DNA of 64,000 bases from Letharia columbiana (Eukaryota; Ascomycota; Lecanoromycetes; Lecanorales; Parmeliaceae): assembly GCF_014066305.1 (NCBI RefSeq), contig NW_023501039.1:496001-560000 (forward strand), given 5' to 3'. The translations under genes and the position numbers were made by a program. Below the pieces are notes generated by a model that was not told the DNA's origin, ran no database searches, and worked only from the letters and a program-made list of their open reading frames with translations. Positions 11,901 through 23,794 of the stretch are shown here, in pieces. Positions within the stretch are counted from its first letter, which is position 1. Each line of letters opens with the position of its first letter.

Positions 11901-13576
11901 CTCCTCTGCCACCTGACTTCCTACCATCGAAGACTAAACTCAAGGAAGTTGAGCCCCCTCCCGATGCACAAGCTGCATTACCAGAGAATGAGGATGAAGG
12001 CGAGGAGGAGGATGCAGACGCAGAAGGAGATGAAGATGAAGAAGAGGGCTTGGATGACGAAGGTAGCGGCGTTGACGTTGCCCAAGAGATCAGTCCCAGC
12101 ACTGATCCTACTCAGAGCCCGAAGATCACTCCTGGAAGCTCTTTCGGTGGACCTTTAGACAAGAGCCCCTTGGGAGGATTGTTTTCAAGAGTCTCGCAAC
12201 CGCAAGGTGGTCAAGCTGGCAGATCTCTTTTCGGAGAGATTGGTAAAACCTCAGCACCTTATTTTTCTCCGCCCTCGAAGACCCAAGAGAGTCCAAGATC
12301 ACCGAGTCCAGTGCGTTCAATGCTTGCTGGAGACTCACTACGACCGGACAACTCGAGATCGGTCAGCGCCCCTGGTCCTTTCAAAGCACTCGCGAACCGA
12401 AAAAATACATTGAGTCAACTCGCAGTTCCGTCAAAACCTCAGCCCTCAGCAGAAGAAATACGAAAGCAAGAACGAGAGCGGATAGCTGCTCAAAAAGCTA
12501 AGCAAGCTGCTGAAGAGGATCAAGATCTTAGCGACAGGGAAGATGAGAGAGTGCGTGAAGAGCTTGGGACGGAAGTAGAGGGTACGAAGACACTAGATCC
12601 ATTCCTCGCTCATCAGGATTACATTGGCGCTGTCGACAAGCCTGGCATGCCTGGACAAATCGAAAAGGTCTATCGGGACATCAATTCAATGATCGACACT
12701 CTGGGACTGAACGCCCGATCACTCACAGCATTCGTGAAAGGACACACGGAACTGCACAAGCAAAGCGGTCGCTCCAGAGAAGATCTTGAAGATGATGACT
12801 GGTGTCTCATCGAGATAGGCGACCTGAATACCGTCGAGGATAAGCTAGAGCAGAAGCTCGAAGCTGGCCAGATACAAGATGTGCAAAAGAAGCTCAATGA
12901 GTGTCGCGATCTGCGCAAAGGTGTTGCCGCACTCCGAGCCAAAGGTGGCGACTTCGCCAAAGCTGTCGAAACAAGATCTGACTCCGAAGTCGCCGAGTCT
13001 GCAAGGACTGCACCACTACGCCTCGAACAAGCCACCCAGCAGCATGAACTGCGAAAGCAATTCATGAGATTCCAGAAGCTGCTCGCTGAGACTGAGGAGA
13101 ACATCACGATGCTGAGAGCCAAGCTAGCATCATGTGAAACTAGCAACGCCAACGGCCGACCTCTAAAGAAGCCCACAGTGGAGGCGGTCACCAATACAAT
13201 AAAGAAGATGACAAGCATGGTCGAGAGAAAGAGCGGGGACATTGACGTTTTGGAAACCCAAATGCGCCATCTACGCTTCTCGTCTGCAGCTCTAAGCCAG
13301 AGCAGTAGGGAAGGGTCTCCTTTTACGCCGCTTCCTTCAACATCGCCAAAGTCCAAACAGTTTCCCAGATCAGGAGGTAGGTCCGTTCAGAATGGACAAT
13401 CATACACTCCAGGCAGATCAACGAACAGACCCGGAACACCGAGGAAGGCAATCCAGGAAGTCACGCCGGAAGAGGTGCAGAGATATAGGGAGAAAGCGCA
13501 GAGACGGCAGGAAGTGAATCTGATAATGAAAGAGGCGTTTTCGAAGACGGGGCCCAGAATTAGGGCACTAGATTAG
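8994..13576 (+). CDS. NUP159: Nucleoporin Nup159/Nup146-like (cytoplasmic face FG-nucleoporin)
   Basis: Three exons, 8994-9095, 9148-9829 and 9879-13576, give 1493 residues. Residues about 35-400 read as the N-terminal beta-propeller that in the family docks the mRNA-export helicase Dbp5 (DSLPPPTASLLSVAPKKGLL; MRVSQVAFSADESFLVLSAE). Residues about 480-840 are an FG-repeat domain with many SAFG, PAFG, SPFG and GGFG motifs in a Ser/Thr/Gly/Pro/Ala-rich background. An acidic run follows near 960-990 (ENEDEGEEEDADAEGDEDEE). From about 1085 the protein is coiled coil, with the conserved block DPFLAHQDYIGAVDKPGMPG near 1165; this tail anchors Nup159 to the Nup82 complex in yeast. The second junction restores DQH-VSSISWLENDVF, the expected family sequence. 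Confidence 0.95.
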
Positions 13577-14189
13577 AGCGGCATATGCGGACAATGAGCT
13601 TGGATACTCCTTTGGTGGAAAATTATTGCATCAAATCAGTAGCATCACCAGCATTAGCGCAGGCGTTTGCAAACAGGTGGCGAATACCATGTCGATATAG
13701 AGCTGTTCAATGCCTCTCGTCGTCTTTGTTCTATCCTACTGTGCTCTTCCTTACAAGTTCACATCACGAGCATGGAACTGAACTCTACATGAATTGAGCA
13801 GATCTTTGATGTTCGACAGCCTTGCGATATTAGATTGGAGCATGGTGCTCGAATGTGTCATTGATGCCCATAAATCAGAGGATGAAATGGAACAGGAAAT
13901 GAATATGTGCGTCATCAGTTGGACCTGAGCCCGGAGAGTATATTCAACGTCATGCCACACTCAGACCTCCACTGTGAATATCCACCGTCACTTAGACCCA
14001 GACCTCCGCCCACTTACCCTTCCACATATACAGTGACTGCAACTCTGGTGCCCCATGTTAGCCCTGGACTTCCCGTACCGCAATCGTGTCCATCGTTTTT
14101 TTCTACGACTCCTTCGGCTCCTTGTAGCGGCTTGGTCCGATATGCCTGAACTCCTTTAGCTGCGGCGGACGGTTCGGACGAGCGACCAA
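13577..14189. other. Convergent 3' intergenic region
   Basis: Lies between the stops of NUP159 and the Zn2Cys6 gene. No gene seen; it probably holds both 3' UTRs. Confidence 0.5.
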
Positions 14190-17100
14190 TCAAACCTCTG
14201 TGGCGTAGGGTGATCTGTAATACCGTTGAGCAGGACCTGGCATGTAGTTGCCTTGGTTGATTGGCGTGAAGCCTGACGGACCCCCTGGGACGGAGAAGGA
14301 AGGATGGTCTGAGAAGTGCACATACGAGCCTTCGTCGAGTATCTGTGTGTTGTTGTGCGAGCTGCTACGTGAGTGGCCGTGTGAGCTGTTATCGTTATAC
14401 CAGCTGTCATTGCCAGTGGGGATGTGGAAAGCGGTCTGGTACATCCTGTGATCCGGCGCAAAGTTGGATGACCCCGCACGTGAGATGTCACTCACACCTC
14501 CTCCACCATCCCCAGCAGTTTGGCTACGTAAACAACTCAAAGACCTCGCGATCTTCTCCTGAGCGGAATATCCAGATTGATCGACCGCCGAGTCGGATTC
14601 AACAAGTGTCTGCCAAGATGGACTAGTATCCATGAGGTCGTCCGGTGAAATGTCAGCAGAGGTAGGTATGTAGGAATACACTTCACTGGAAACCCGTTCC
14701 AGTTTTACAGGATGAGTACGTAGTTGTTCTGTATTCTCGTAAGTTACCCCATCCATGAACATTGCTTGAGCACTGGAAGTCATTGCCATGTCTTGAAGGC
14801 TTGATCTCATGTTGCTCGTCAACGGTATTTGATTCAATGCACGATCTAGTAGATCGGTGTTAGCAAGCGTCCCATCATGGCTAAGGGAGATGATACCTTT
14901 AGAATAGACTTGGGGTTGACCAAAATGAGAGGTGCATTTGCCCCTGGACTGAGCCGTAGTGGCCGTCTCCGTCGGTCTCGCAACGATTTCCCTCAACTTT
15001 GGCAATGTGGGCATTCGACGACTGCTCGGTGCTGTCTCCAATCGCTCATCCATAAGAGTTGGACAGCGCAACTTTCTTGCCTTGAGGTACTCTTTCATGA
15101 CGCCAACCGCTCCCTCCATTACCCAACGAGCCTTGTGAGTGTGCGGAACGCAAGAAGGGACTTGAAAAATCCAATCCAACGATTCCCACGCGCGCATTGC
15201 ATAGTCCGCACCAGGAAACGCAAAAACCTCTATCAACATAAGCGTAGCATAATTGTGCTGCTGCAGTGCCCCTGCGTACCATCTCCAGCGGCGTAGAAAA
15301 CATGAGGTCTCGATTTCTTTGGCAATCTCCATTGTCTCGAGCCCCGACATGATCACGGTTCGGCTCCATTGCTCTAATAATGTACCAGTCAACAGCGGAC
15401 TTGGTGGAATAGAAGTGTAGGGCATTACCTGGCATCCTTCCCCGGGCTGTGCTCATGTGATACTCATGTAGGACCATCGCATGCATCCGCCTGCAATGTA
15501 AATCTATAACGAGCCGGGTGTAATGCTGTATTGGAATCCTGTCGTCAATCATTGGGTAGTATTTCTTTTCCATGTATTGTCGAAACTCGTAGATCATCTC
15601 CAACATCTTCTTAATGTAAGCCGAGTCCGAGTCATTCCCCTGTCGAGCTCGTTGTCGAGCGGCATAGATTTCCCTGATCCTCTCGTTGCACTCCATGCGA
15701 GCGTTAGTCGGGGTCATGCCAGTCCATCTTTCACTACTTTCTTTGAGGATATCAGATTTTTCGAGCTCAGAATCATCAACATTGAGGGGAAACTGTGTGT
15801 TAAAATCGTCTTTTCGGATTCTCGCCCTTGGACTTTGCGCCTCACACACTCGGATGTCCAGAAAGCACAGCTGGTGCCAGATCATACGATGGACCTGAGT
15901 CACTACCGCATCATACCCGTAATAAGTACCGTCTTTGTTGAGTCCCATGCCTCGTGCAAGATCGATAGCCGATGCCACAAGTGTTGCGAGCGTGCGGGAA
16001 ATGATATCTCGGCACATAGGGATCTGTATCGATGATTAGCCCTATCGTACAGCGGCGCTTTTCAACGCTTTCGCTGGGATTCGCTGCAGCTTTCTATTCA
16101 AGGCTTGCAAACGGATGCATGTCTCACCAAATACATAACGAAAGCTTGAATTGTCTCAGGCTTCTCCGTGCGAATGACATGGGCACGACTTAAGGAGAAA
16201 GCCGTGGCCTTTTCGAGGGTGTCCACCCATTCTTCCCTCTCGCCTCCCAACTCCTCTCTGACTGTTTCGGCATCCATGCTCACGACGCCGGCAAAGAGAG
16301 CAGCGTATACGAGGGCTTGGGTGGACTCGGGTGTGTCCTTTACTCCTCTAGATACATTGTGCCAGAAGACGTCGTACCTTTCCTGAAACGATGGCCGATG
16401 AACTATACAGGCGACAGGATGAACACATTCCCCTGCACATTTCGGAGTCAGAATGGTATTCTTTGAGGCAGAAAACTCAAGTCATAAATGAAATGGGAGA
16501 CATCGTGAGCATTTGCTCCGGGGACATGTCTTGGGACTCAACTATGGCATCAACGGGGTGAAAAGGCTCCTAAAATTACACTCACAGTAGTTTTCCATAA
16601 TCCTGTCCGCGAGGTTTAGGGAGCAAAGGAACTTATGAATGTCCTGGTTGACTTGCAAGGTATGCGAGAAGAGTGAAGGTGCGATAAAATCGGGGTCAGG
16701 GTCGAGGACTTTGGGCCCAGCGGCAGCATCAAGCCAACGTGGCCTTGGTAGGCTGTTGAATACTTTTCTATCGTTATCCGTTCTGTGAAGATCATTTTTG
16801 TCGAGCATTTGCGTCAGCTATGATGTATCAGTAACGCTATAGCCCTTGCTGAAAGCGGCGAGTGTCACAGATTACTTGCCTCCTCCAACATTTTCGGGCG
16901 ATAATCTGAACCTATCCTCTTGGTAAGATTGTACCTGCCAGCTCGGATTCCGTTGTCCTCAAAATCATCGTCATCTCCGTAGGTAGCATCGGTAGCAATA
17001 AGGGGACTTGGCTCAATGTCGCTTCCTTCTTCGGATCCATCCTCCGCATCCTCCTTCCTCGCTCTTTTCGCAATTTTGTTGTCGATATTGTGATGCTCTT

Positions 17101-17323
17101 CTTTCCCTTTCTCTATCACCTCCCATCCCTCATCATCCTGAGGGAGGTAAACACATTCCAATCTATTCTCAAGGCATCTTTTGCAAGGATCAGGATACTT
17201 GCTGCACTTGCTCTTGCTTGATCGACAATTTTCGCAACATCTGATTATTCGCCTTCGGGTCCGCTTCTCCTTGACAGCGCAATTAGATTCGGATCCGGAT
17301 TCAGACTCCTTAATATGTGGCAT
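14190..17323 (-). CDS. Zn(2)-Cys(6) fungal transcription factor with a GC-AG intron
   Basis: Five exons (17323-16880, 16817-16586, 16432-16128, 16023-15429, 15373-14190) give 919 residues. Cys30, 33, 40, 47, 50 and 57 form the binuclear zinc cluster (C-x2-C-x6-C-x6-C-x2-C-x6-C), preceded by a basic stretch. The fungal-specific middle homology region follows: YWECVHPVACIVHRPSF, then LVYAALFAGVVSMD, then SAIDLARGMGLNKDGTYYG, and RMPEQWSRTVIMSGLETMEI, each restored exactly by splicing. The C-terminus is Ser/Gln/Thr-rich and probably activating. Intron 1 (16879-16818) uses a GC donor, GCAAGT, the usual context of GC-AG introns; no GT donor gives the right phase. Intron 2 (153 nt) is introner-like. 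Target genes cannot be told from the sequence. Confidence 0.9.
16433..16585 (-). mobile_element. Introner-like intron, 153 nt (Zn2Cys6 gene, intron 2)
   Basis: Starts GTGAGTGTAATTTTAGGAGC and ends CTGACTCCGAAATGTGCAG. The 3' part is almost the same as that of the intron at 52484-52646 and closely matches 54823-54978. It interrupts the codon for Trp in NYWECVHP. Confidence 0.7.
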
Positions 17324-18127
17324 GACTGAGGACGAAGAAATGAAGATGGTGAGAGCGAAAATGAGAACATTGAATAAGGAGGCTATGATTCAAATGGGAA
17401 GTCCTTATTGGGGGTGGGTGATTACTTGAGGGGTTGTTTGTATTTGCGGGGGATGGCATATCGGGAGCCTACCTAGTCAACCGAGTCTTAGCTATTGACA
17501 TAGGGAATTTCCCAGACCGCTTGGACCGCGATTGGGTACGCATACCTTCGCTTCGGCCAGTACCCGTCCTGCATGTATACGATCTTTCCAAGTTGCCGAA
17601 CGGATGATTGGTCAGAATGCATACATGCATACGCTACCATAGGCTGTATTGCCAGGCTGCATCACGCAATTCCAGATCTTTGAGTGCTTGAAAGAGATGC
17701 GAGTGTATCTTATCTTCTAGACAGAGAAGACTCACCGGTCTCGAAAGCCTCGAAGTTTTTCCACCTATGAGAAAAGCGCAGCCTTCTTGACAACTAGTAG
17801 ATACCAACCTACTAAATCACTTGAAAGATTCGAACATACGCGTGTTGCATCATCTCCTCAACCAGGAACTCGTCGGCACCGTAGACCAGGATTCACTGAT
17901 CCAAGATCGACTTGAAAGTGCTTCCCCGCTCCTGGCGATGATCGGCTGGTTTATTTCCACCAGTCTAAGAGCTTTGACAATGGTCAACTCCAGCCCCCTC
18001 TGGCCTTTGGCGGTTGTGACAGTAGAGTGAGCTTCTCCATTTCACGCGCCAGTGTCTCGTCCGAGCTGAAAAACGAGTATCTATCGACAACCTCGTCATC
18101 TTACCTTCGTACATTGCATTCGGTCGA
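17324..18127. other. Intergenic upstream of the Zn2Cys6 gene
   Basis: No intact gene seen. Short minus-strand segments near 17.85-18.05 kb look codon-like but are broken and could belong to the relic that follows. Confidence 0.4.
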
Positions 18128-18571
18128 TCACCGACCAATTAAATACCCAGATAGCCACAGTACGACCAAGTTGCTGAACGTGACCAAGCCATTGTCGGAT
18201 AGAATCATCTCCGGAAGCACGGGCGTCTCCAAGAAGCTTCATTGCAGGTCCTGCAAGCTATCCCTCGCTACTATGAGACCAAGACCTTCTCTTTGGGCCT
18301 GCTCTATTAGTTGGGAAGTACTACTTTCCGATTGTCTTCAGAAGCCCGAGTGTAAAGCATGCATGAGCCTTGACAGTGTGTTGAAATGGCGTCTTTGATT
18401 CATGTAGCGATCCTTCGGCTGATAACCAATCAGTGCTAGTCCGGCAAGGAGCAGTCTGGAGCAGTCTTCACTAAGACACCTGCTGAAAAAGCTTTCCCGC
18501 CGATCTTTTCTTTCAGTCGTTTTGAAGGTGCCGTATGAAAGTACTCTACTTTTGAAAATTTGAAATATCAC
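18128..18571 (-). pseudogene. Possible gene relic, one frame interrupted by two TGA codons
   Basis: Read from 18571 downward, a single frame stays codon-like for about 440 nt but is cut by two TGA stops: after LSRLMHALHSGF and again after LGLIVARDSLQDLQ. It then continues SFLETPVLPEMILSDNGLVT to a TGA at 18128. Both interruptions are TGA, which C-to-T or G-to-A change of CGA or TGG would produce. No family is recognised, so coding origin is only inferred. Confidence 0.25.
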
Positions 18572-19087
18572 TCGCTACAGTTGACTCGGGTTCGCTTGGC
18601 AAGCAGGTACCCATCAATCGATGCTGCTTTTTATGGTAGCCTCGGTGAACAAGTCAATTGATGAGTATATCCGCGCTGGAGGGCCAAGAGGATAGATTTT
18701 TGGCCGCGCGAGTAGACCCGTCATCTTTTAGTTTCACCTTTTTTCCAGCCAATGGGGTTCTTTTCTCACGCCCGTTGCAAGGGACAATGATGAGCACGGA
18801 GCGGCTTGAGGTCGGAACTTACCATTGCCAATTGAATTTTGCCGCGGACAGGGTTCTAGCTGAGTAGCTTCCCAGTTCCCCATCATCTGTACTGAGTCTG
18901 TCGCATCCCTTAGCGGCTCCAAGGCGCTTTGGCCCCTGAGGTCCAACGGCTCGTCTTGCCCTTGGCAAAGCTAGGGCGAATCCTCTGCTCATAGATTCGA
19001 TGTCTTGAAGAGCCATGAAGCAACAAGCGTCAAGGCACTTGCTTTCCTGAAGATCGACAGCCAATTTTTTTAAGAGAAGAAAGTCTA

Positions 19088-19620
19088 TTATGTAGGACAC
19101 CTTGCGAGGCCATAAAACTTCCTGGCGTACTTGCTATGCGTCATGCATGTTTTCGATGAAAGCGTCTCTGGCCAATGGAACGGCGCCTTATTGGGAAAAA
19201 GCATGTCGTCTCTCACAAAGGCCAGTTCCTCATCCCAGACCACTTGTCTGTCACTTCAAGTCATGTCTGGGGCGTCGAGACTGATATCCATTGATCCCAC
19301 CCAAGCTTTGCGTGTGTCGTTGTGCAGGCAGCGTTTGAGGAATCGAGCGGTAAGATCCGTCGCCGGTAAGACAATGGTCTTTCGCTGGTACAACAGTGGC
19401 TCCGCTCCCGGTCTCACTCTGCTATATACAGAGAGAAGTGCAACACGTAGGTCCTCGTAATCCGATAGGTCTTCGTTCGTTGGCTCATCATCGAAGTCGT
19501 GGTCGTATTCGTCATTCATCACTGACGGTGTACGGAAATACTTTGCCAACTACTAGGCAGCAACGATAGACCATTCATCGAATCCTCCAGCGGCAGATCA
19601 TGGAAATGGACACAACGGTT
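19088..19620 (-). pseudogene. Relic of an unrecognised protein-coding gene
   Basis: The minus strand carries a convincing protein-like stretch, DLRVALLSVYSRVRPGAEPL followed by TARFLKRCLHNDTRKAWVGS, ending at a TGA (19258-19256). The same frame then continues SDRQVVWDEELAFVRDDM and HSKYARKFYGLARCPT before the next stop at 19088. Upstream, VHFHDLPLEDSMNGLSLLPS lies one frame over, implying a frameshift near 19555. I read this as a gene broken by one nonsense and one frameshift change. The wording is reminiscent of lineage-specific fungal genes, but I cannot name the family. An unspliced real gene is the alternative; no good splice pair was found across either break. Confidence 0.4.
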
Positions 19621-19850
19621 AAGGACTCAGCGTCACCCACACAGAACAATCTCTGCAAGCCTTGGCTTGGAAATGCTTGATGCTACCGTCGTTATCTAAT
19701 CCGACTAGGTAGGATGTACGGAGCTAAGGTATGTCCGGCCTTGCCGGCGTCATGATGACGAACCAAAAACATTGACATCTTTAACTGACCACCATCTAGG
19801 CATTTTGACTATTATAATTGCTCAATACCAACTGATTTAAACGATTCGTA

Positions 19851-20562
19851 ATGGCTCCAGCAACAGAACTCGCCACGTTTCCCATTGCAAGCGGTGCAGC
19901 AGTAGAAGATCCCAACTCTTCAGCCGGAAAGGTATGGCAGTCAACGTTAGACACCGTTTCGCAACAGGACGGCTTTCAAAGATTGTACTGGGGCCGAGAG
20001 GTCGAGAACCAGAGCGTGATTCAACTCTTCATTGGTTAGATCAAACCCTCAGCTCTTTCACAACGACCAAGGCAACTGACACCCTCGGTTCCCCACAGAT
20101 TGGGACTCCTTCGACGCCCACAAAAACTTCATGGCTTCCCCTACCTACGGCCCCTTCGCCAAGCATCTCATGACCATCGTCGACGGGCCCTTGTCCATGT
20201 ATCACGCAAACTTCACCCCTCACCCTCCCACCGCCGCCGTCGGCACCGCCTCCCCCGTCACCGAGGTCCTGACCTGCTACTTTGAAAAAGAGGACGACGG
20301 TTTCGAATCAAAGGTGCACCAGCTCATCAAAGTGATTTCGGAGAACGCCGAGGGTTTCAAGGCCGCATCAGGAGGGTGGGTGATTGAGGACGTGGAATAC
20401 GAGGGGAAGAAGGGGAAGGCGTATGTGGGGGTGCTGGGATGGGAGAGCGTGGAGGCGCACATGTCTTTTAGGGAGACGCAGGCGTTTAAGGATAACATAC
20501 ATTTGCTTAGGGGAGACCCGTTGGGATTGGAGGTGCATCATACGAAATTTGCGGAAAATTAG
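19851..20562 (+). CDS. ABM/dimeric alpha-beta barrel domain protein
   Basis: Two exons, 19851-20034 and 20099-20562, joined by a 64-nt intron, give 215 residues. The join restores QLFIDWDSFDAHKNFMASP. The pattern of residues 40-110 (DGFQRLYWGREVENQSVIQL then DWDSFDAHKNFMASPTYGPF) is that of antibiotic-biosynthesis-monooxygenase-like dimeric barrel proteins of fungi, where a short strand-helix-strand unit carries an F-x-W or similar signature. A second half-barrel is visible near residues 150-200 (GKAYVGVLGWESVEAHMSFR). Members range from small oxygenases to stress proteins, so the reaction here is unknown. No secretion signal. Confidence 0.75.
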
Positions 20563-20729
20563 AAATAGAAAGAAACTAATGCGGAGGCATGAAAGAGGTA
20601 ACAGGATATCAGAAGCAGCAGCAGCCTAAGCCTACGATGTTATGAATAGAAACTGTCTCAGCCAACACGTTGTCTTTCCAAGCGATGACAGGCAACGGTT
20701 CTCATCAGGCAAAATGCCAATTGAGCTCC

Positions 20730-21658
20730 TTACTCCTCCTTCAGTACCTCGACCCCCTCACACATAGGCGCCAAGCGATCATGCTCATGATACCTCCTAC
20801 ACCTCTCCTCATTATCCCTCCACGGCGCCGCGTCCTTGCCCTTTCTCTTTAACCTCCCCACCAATTCCCTCAAGAACCTCTCATCCCAGCTATCAGGATG
20901 TCCTTGAACCAGCGCGTCCGTCTTCTTCCTTCACCACATCATGAGCACTCGCACTACCAACGGCGCAGGGGTGTCATCTTACCACGCAAACAAATCAACC
21001 ACCAACTCCTTCAACCCACCCATTTCTTCCTCGCCTCCCCACAAAGATCTCGTATCGTCCGGCGTCGGGACGCTATTGGTCTCGTCCGCCCTCCACCCGA
21101 TCTCATCCACGATGCTATTCTTCAGTGCCGTGATACCGAGAAAGCTCGCCAGCTTCCAAAGCTTAATCAGCTTGAAATAGGCCGGATGGGGCCCATCTAG
21201 GCTCTCGTGGGTTAGGGTGCGTGTGTAGAGCCATTGAGCGAAGTATTCAAAATCTGTCGGATTGCACTCGGGTAGGGAGAGGGTGGAGGTAACAGATTCG
21301 CGGAAGGAGTAGGCGGGGTTGAAGGCAGCGGAGAAGAAGGGAGAGATCGAGCAGAGGGCTTCGAGATGGAGGTGGAAGGGGTGATTGGTAGGGCCAATCG
21401 CGAGGGTAACGGGTGTCTTGAAGAGATGTCTTTCTTTGTTTAGTGCGCCGTCGAGGCGAGTGCTAGGGAGCCATACCTCGTTGGGGTGGACGGAGTGGGT
21501 AGCACGATGGTTTTGGGTACGGTAGTGACGATTTCCTTCGTCTTAGTAATGTGTTTCTTCTTCGCAGGAACCTCATCGAGCGTAGTGATACCATGCATAG
21601 TAGGCGCTATCTTGGTAGATAGTCGTTCGAAACGAATATTACTTGATAAGGAAATCAT
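20730..21658 (-). CDS. BTB/POZ-like domain protein
   Basis: Three exons, 21658-21592, 21541-20983 and 20928-20730, give 274 residues (825 nt, in phase). The core reads TPVTLAIGPTNHPFHLHLEA, then LCSISPFFSAAFNPAYSF, then LPECNPTDFEYFAQWLYT and PAYFKLIKLWKLASFLGITA, which is the strand-helix order of fungal BTB proteins (ligand-binding N-part, F/W-x2-W-L-Y helix, then K-L-W-x-L-A helix). The C-terminus (LKELVVDLFAWKKTDALVQG) is the usual helical extension. BTB proteins of this sort mediate protein contacts, often as Cul3 adaptors; no partner domain is present here. The N-terminal exon and its 50-nt intron are the least certain part. Confidence 0.7.
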
Positions 21659-22189
21659 GTTGGCAGGAGCGATGAAACAGGTACCTTGAAGGTAGAACGC
21701 AAGACGTAGTATGAAATTTGTATTCTGGGGTCATGGTGCTGATGACAAGATCTCTTCGAAACATGCTGGAAGCAGGGAGACGGATCAGTATTCGCATTAC
21801 AGGACAGCAAAGAAATGACCGCAAACATGGATGAAGGTTCAAGTCTTCGAAAATTTGAACTGAGAAGATGATGGCAGCTGCCGAGACATAGCTTCCTCGG
21901 TTCCGCGTTAGCGAGAGCAGCACCGCTTCCGGAATGACAGAGTTGCAAACATTGTAAATCCCACAAGCGGCGGCATTAGCTGTGCGCAGTGCTACGGGGC
22001 GTTGCTGCAAAGAAGACGCATGCGGACCCTAGTACTGCAACGAACGAATAAACATTGGTTAAAGGGATTGACCCTGAGCACAAGCCATTTTAGAAAACGC
22101 CAGGTAGCTGTCGGCTACAACATTCCTGGGGTCGCCCATCACAACAACCGGCCTCAATCAAATTCGTAAACGCAGCACCCCCTGACCCT
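21659..22189. other. Intergenic, no gene seen
   Basis: Between the BTB gene start and the stop of the KH-domain gene. Probably promoter of the former and 3' UTR of the latter. Confidence 0.4.
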
Positions 22190-23794
22190 CTAGATCCGAT
22201 GCTTTTCACTCTCTATTGCGATGGTCAGTTTGGAGTCAGTGCGCGTTTGTGGGAAAGACTTACCGAGTCTCGAGTAGAGCATATAAAGCGCCATCTGATT
22301 GCACTCGGAGGTTCCCGTGATAGTGACTAGTCGCTCATTGCTGTTATCCTGCGGTTCATTTATCTTGATCACGCTGCCGCTGAGCTGTCTGATCTCGTTG
22401 ATCTTCGCGCCACCTTTCCCAATGATAGCGCCGACCATGTCGTTAGGAATGAAGATTTGCTGAGTCAATGGCTGACCTGGCACCATGCCTTGAACGGGTT
22501 GCGCTGGTGGTCCGGCATGGCTATGGGTTGGTTGATGGGCTCCGTGCTGTGGAGGTTGATGTGGCCCAGCTCCCGCATAACCTTGCTGAGGAGAACCGCC
22601 ATAGTGGACGGGTGCTTGAGGCTGTTGCTGGGGTGGCTGACCATGAAGATATGGCACGCCATAAGGGTTTGCAGGCGTACGTTGTGGCTGATTGTTGTGT
22701 CGTCGATAGTTGTCAGGATGACCATATTGGCCTCCAGCAGGCTGAGGCACGTAAGGGACGACTTGCATACCGCCGGGAACGACACCAGCAGGTCCTCCGC
22801 TTCGAGTAGCATACGCCGAAGCTGCTGGGCCACCGAAGCGCTCGGTCAGCTGCTCCACAAGCGTCTGTCCAACATAGTAAGTAGCAATGTGCACAGCATC
22901 TGCGACACCGAGAACGACGAGAGATCGTTCTGTGGAGAGAGGCAAGCACGAGTCGGATGCGTTGAGACGGGCGCCAGATGCTTCCTGAATCTCACGAATG
23001 CGTACGCCAGATTTCCCGATGATAGAGCCGATCAGGATGTGAGGAACGAGCAGACGTAGCGGATACGTCTTGGACTGGGAGGTAGAAGGAGCCTCAAGGG
23101 GCTCGTTGTTCAAAGTCCGTATGATAAGCCCGAAAGCCTATGTTTGTCAGCATTAGAAAACATGTGAACGGCGAAAAAGATGCCGTCGTACCTTTGCTGT
23201 TGCGTCCACCAAACCACTAACAGTCAGGACCCTCTCTACCGCACCTCGAGAATAATCACTCACGGTACACTTGGCACCAGAAAAGCGACGGATCTGAGAA
23301 ACGTTCTCTCCTCCTTTGCCAATAACCGTGGCAGCTTCAGCGCTTGAGATCACCGCACGAATGTGAAGCCAGCCAGTCTCATCCTGATGCCCCTGATGTT
23401 GCATAGGTCCTTGTGATGTAGCTCGATCGTATTGGCCACCTGTGGATTGTATTGGCTGGGTTTCCAGCACGGACGCTGCCGAGGGACCTGCTCCATTAGG
23501 TGCATCCGGCACTACCGTATCGCCCTGGGTATCTGTGTGTCCATTCGCGACAGGGGCAGCGCCAGATTCAGCTTTGACTCCCTCAGTAGAAGCAAGTGGA
23601 GCATCTTCATTTGCTAAGGTCGTGCTGGTCTTTGCGTCTTCGTCGGTGCCCTCGTCTTCCTTGACTGCCTTGTCGAGAGCAGGACGTTTTGCGTCAGGCT
23701 GATCTGTGGGACCGGATGGAGAAGATTCGTCATCGAGAGGGCGCTTCTGGTTGGCCTGTGGAGTCGCTGCGAGTGTTGATGGTGATGCCGACAT
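22190..23794 (-). CDS. Triple KH-domain RNA-binding protein (PCBP / Rnc1-HEK2 type)
   Basis: Three exons, 23794-23192, 23137-22264 and 22212-22190, give 499 residues. Three KH domains are visible with their GXXG loops: KH1 about 140-210 (ATVIGKGGENVSQIRRFSGA), KH2 about 225-300 (IGSIIGKSGVRIREIQEASG) and KH3 about 425-495 (VGAIIGKGGAKINEIRQLSG). KH2 and KH3 are separated by a Gln/Pro/Gly/His-rich linker. The two-plus-one arrangement matches poly(C)-binding proteins and the yeast/fission-yeast regulators of mRNA stability and localisation. The N-terminal 110 residues are disordered, rich in acidic residues, Ser and Pro. The last intron (22263-22213) is 51 nt long, has no stop and keeps frame, so its retention would insert 17 residues before the C-terminal ESEKHRI. 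Confidence 0.92.
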
